Source of the DNA: Acidimicrobiaceae bacterium
Lineage (GTDB): Bacteria > Actinomycetota > Acidimicrobiia > Acidimicrobiales > RAAP-2
Direction: 5' to 3'
DNA: 5,223 nt
Assembly (NCBI GenBank): GCA_003133005.1
Contig: PKZI01000057.1
Span: forward strand, 2,933 to 8,155
Part shown: in pieces, positions 4,982 through 5,223 of the stretch
Layout: each line of letters opens with the position of its first letter
How positions within the stretch are numbered: position 1 is the stretch's first letter
Notes under the pieces: model-generated
Seen by the model: the letters and a program-made list of their open reading frames with translations, nothing else
What the model was told of the DNA's origin: nothing
The model's database searches: none
Position numbers and translations under genes: made by a program

Positions 4982-5223
4982 GTTTCTCAATGCCTTCCTC
5001 AGATCGCTACATGTAAGTTGCGCAAGCCGAAGAAATCCACCGTTGGTTGGAGAAATTCAAGTCCAACCGCAGTGCCTCGACGATGTCAGACATGTTGTCA
5101 TTTCCGGTCGACCATTTTTCCGTTTCGCTTGGTGTGCGTTCGTGGATATAGCGCCTTCTGTCTTTCTTCCGGACCGAACTTGTCGCCCGATGACGTGACA
5201 AGCGCCAAGGTTATTTTCAAGAT
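4982..5223. other. Right-edge region, no gene identified
   Basis: About 240 bp upstream of vapBC. One plus frame is open from the ATG at 4976 to the right edge, but it is cysteine-rich and resembles nothing I know. A minus frame, also open from the edge, ends at a TGA near 5102 and could be the C-terminus of a gene entering from the right (it would end in KMVDRK). A third minus frame is open from the edge to about 5060. With several overlapping open frames and no motif, none can be called. A 7-bp perfect inverted repeat (GGTTGGA 5045-5051, TCCAACC 5062-5068) has no T-run beside it. Confidence 0.5.

Overview
The window looks like bacterial chromosomal DNA from an actinobacterium. The evidence is moderately high G+C content, a PspC-domain protein, an MMPL (RND-type) transporter, a tRNA gene with no encoded CCA, and a toxin-antitoxin promoter whose predicted start site falls on the ATG (leaderless expression, common in Actinobacteria). 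A placement nearer Acidimicrobiia than Mycobacteriales is only an impression.

Left part (1-3628, + strand): a compact run of co-oriented genes. The 3' end of an unidentified gene overlaps a small PspC-domain membrane protein gene by ATGA. After an 87-bp gap that holds a possible 17-codon leader ORF comes a 736-aa MMPL transporter, and 6 bp after its stop comes a short-chain-dehydrogenase-like (NAD-dependent epimerase family) protein. The spacing suggests one transcription unit combining an envelope-stress-type protein, an exporter and a nucleotide-binding enzyme. Any link to export of a lipid-like substrate is inference.

Middle (3590-4284): a 25-codon ORF with a good ribosome binding site starts inside the end of the epimerase gene. 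It is followed by a repeat-rich stretch (two adjacent 25-bp direct repeats, a third degenerate copy and a small inverted repeat) that resembles the end of a decayed mobile element. A tRNA-Ala(GGC) gene lies on the minus strand with its own -10 box. About 400 bp between the tRNA and the next gene holds no convincing gene.

Right part (4285-4981, - strand): a complete vapBC-type toxin-antitoxin module, with a Phd/YefM-like antitoxin followed by a PIN-domain toxin overlapping it by GTGA. Upstream is a good promoter with an 18-bp palindrome between its -35 and -10 boxes, a likely autoregulatory operator. The toxin gene carries a 20-bp perfect palindrome near its 3' end and a hairpin just after its stop. 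The last ~240 bp has several open frames reaching the window edge but nothing identifiable.

No wholly new system is demonstrated. The points most worth a second look are the repeat array beside the tRNA, the palindromes of the vapBC locus, the altered active site of the epimerase-like protein and the PspC-MMPL-SDR gene arrangement.
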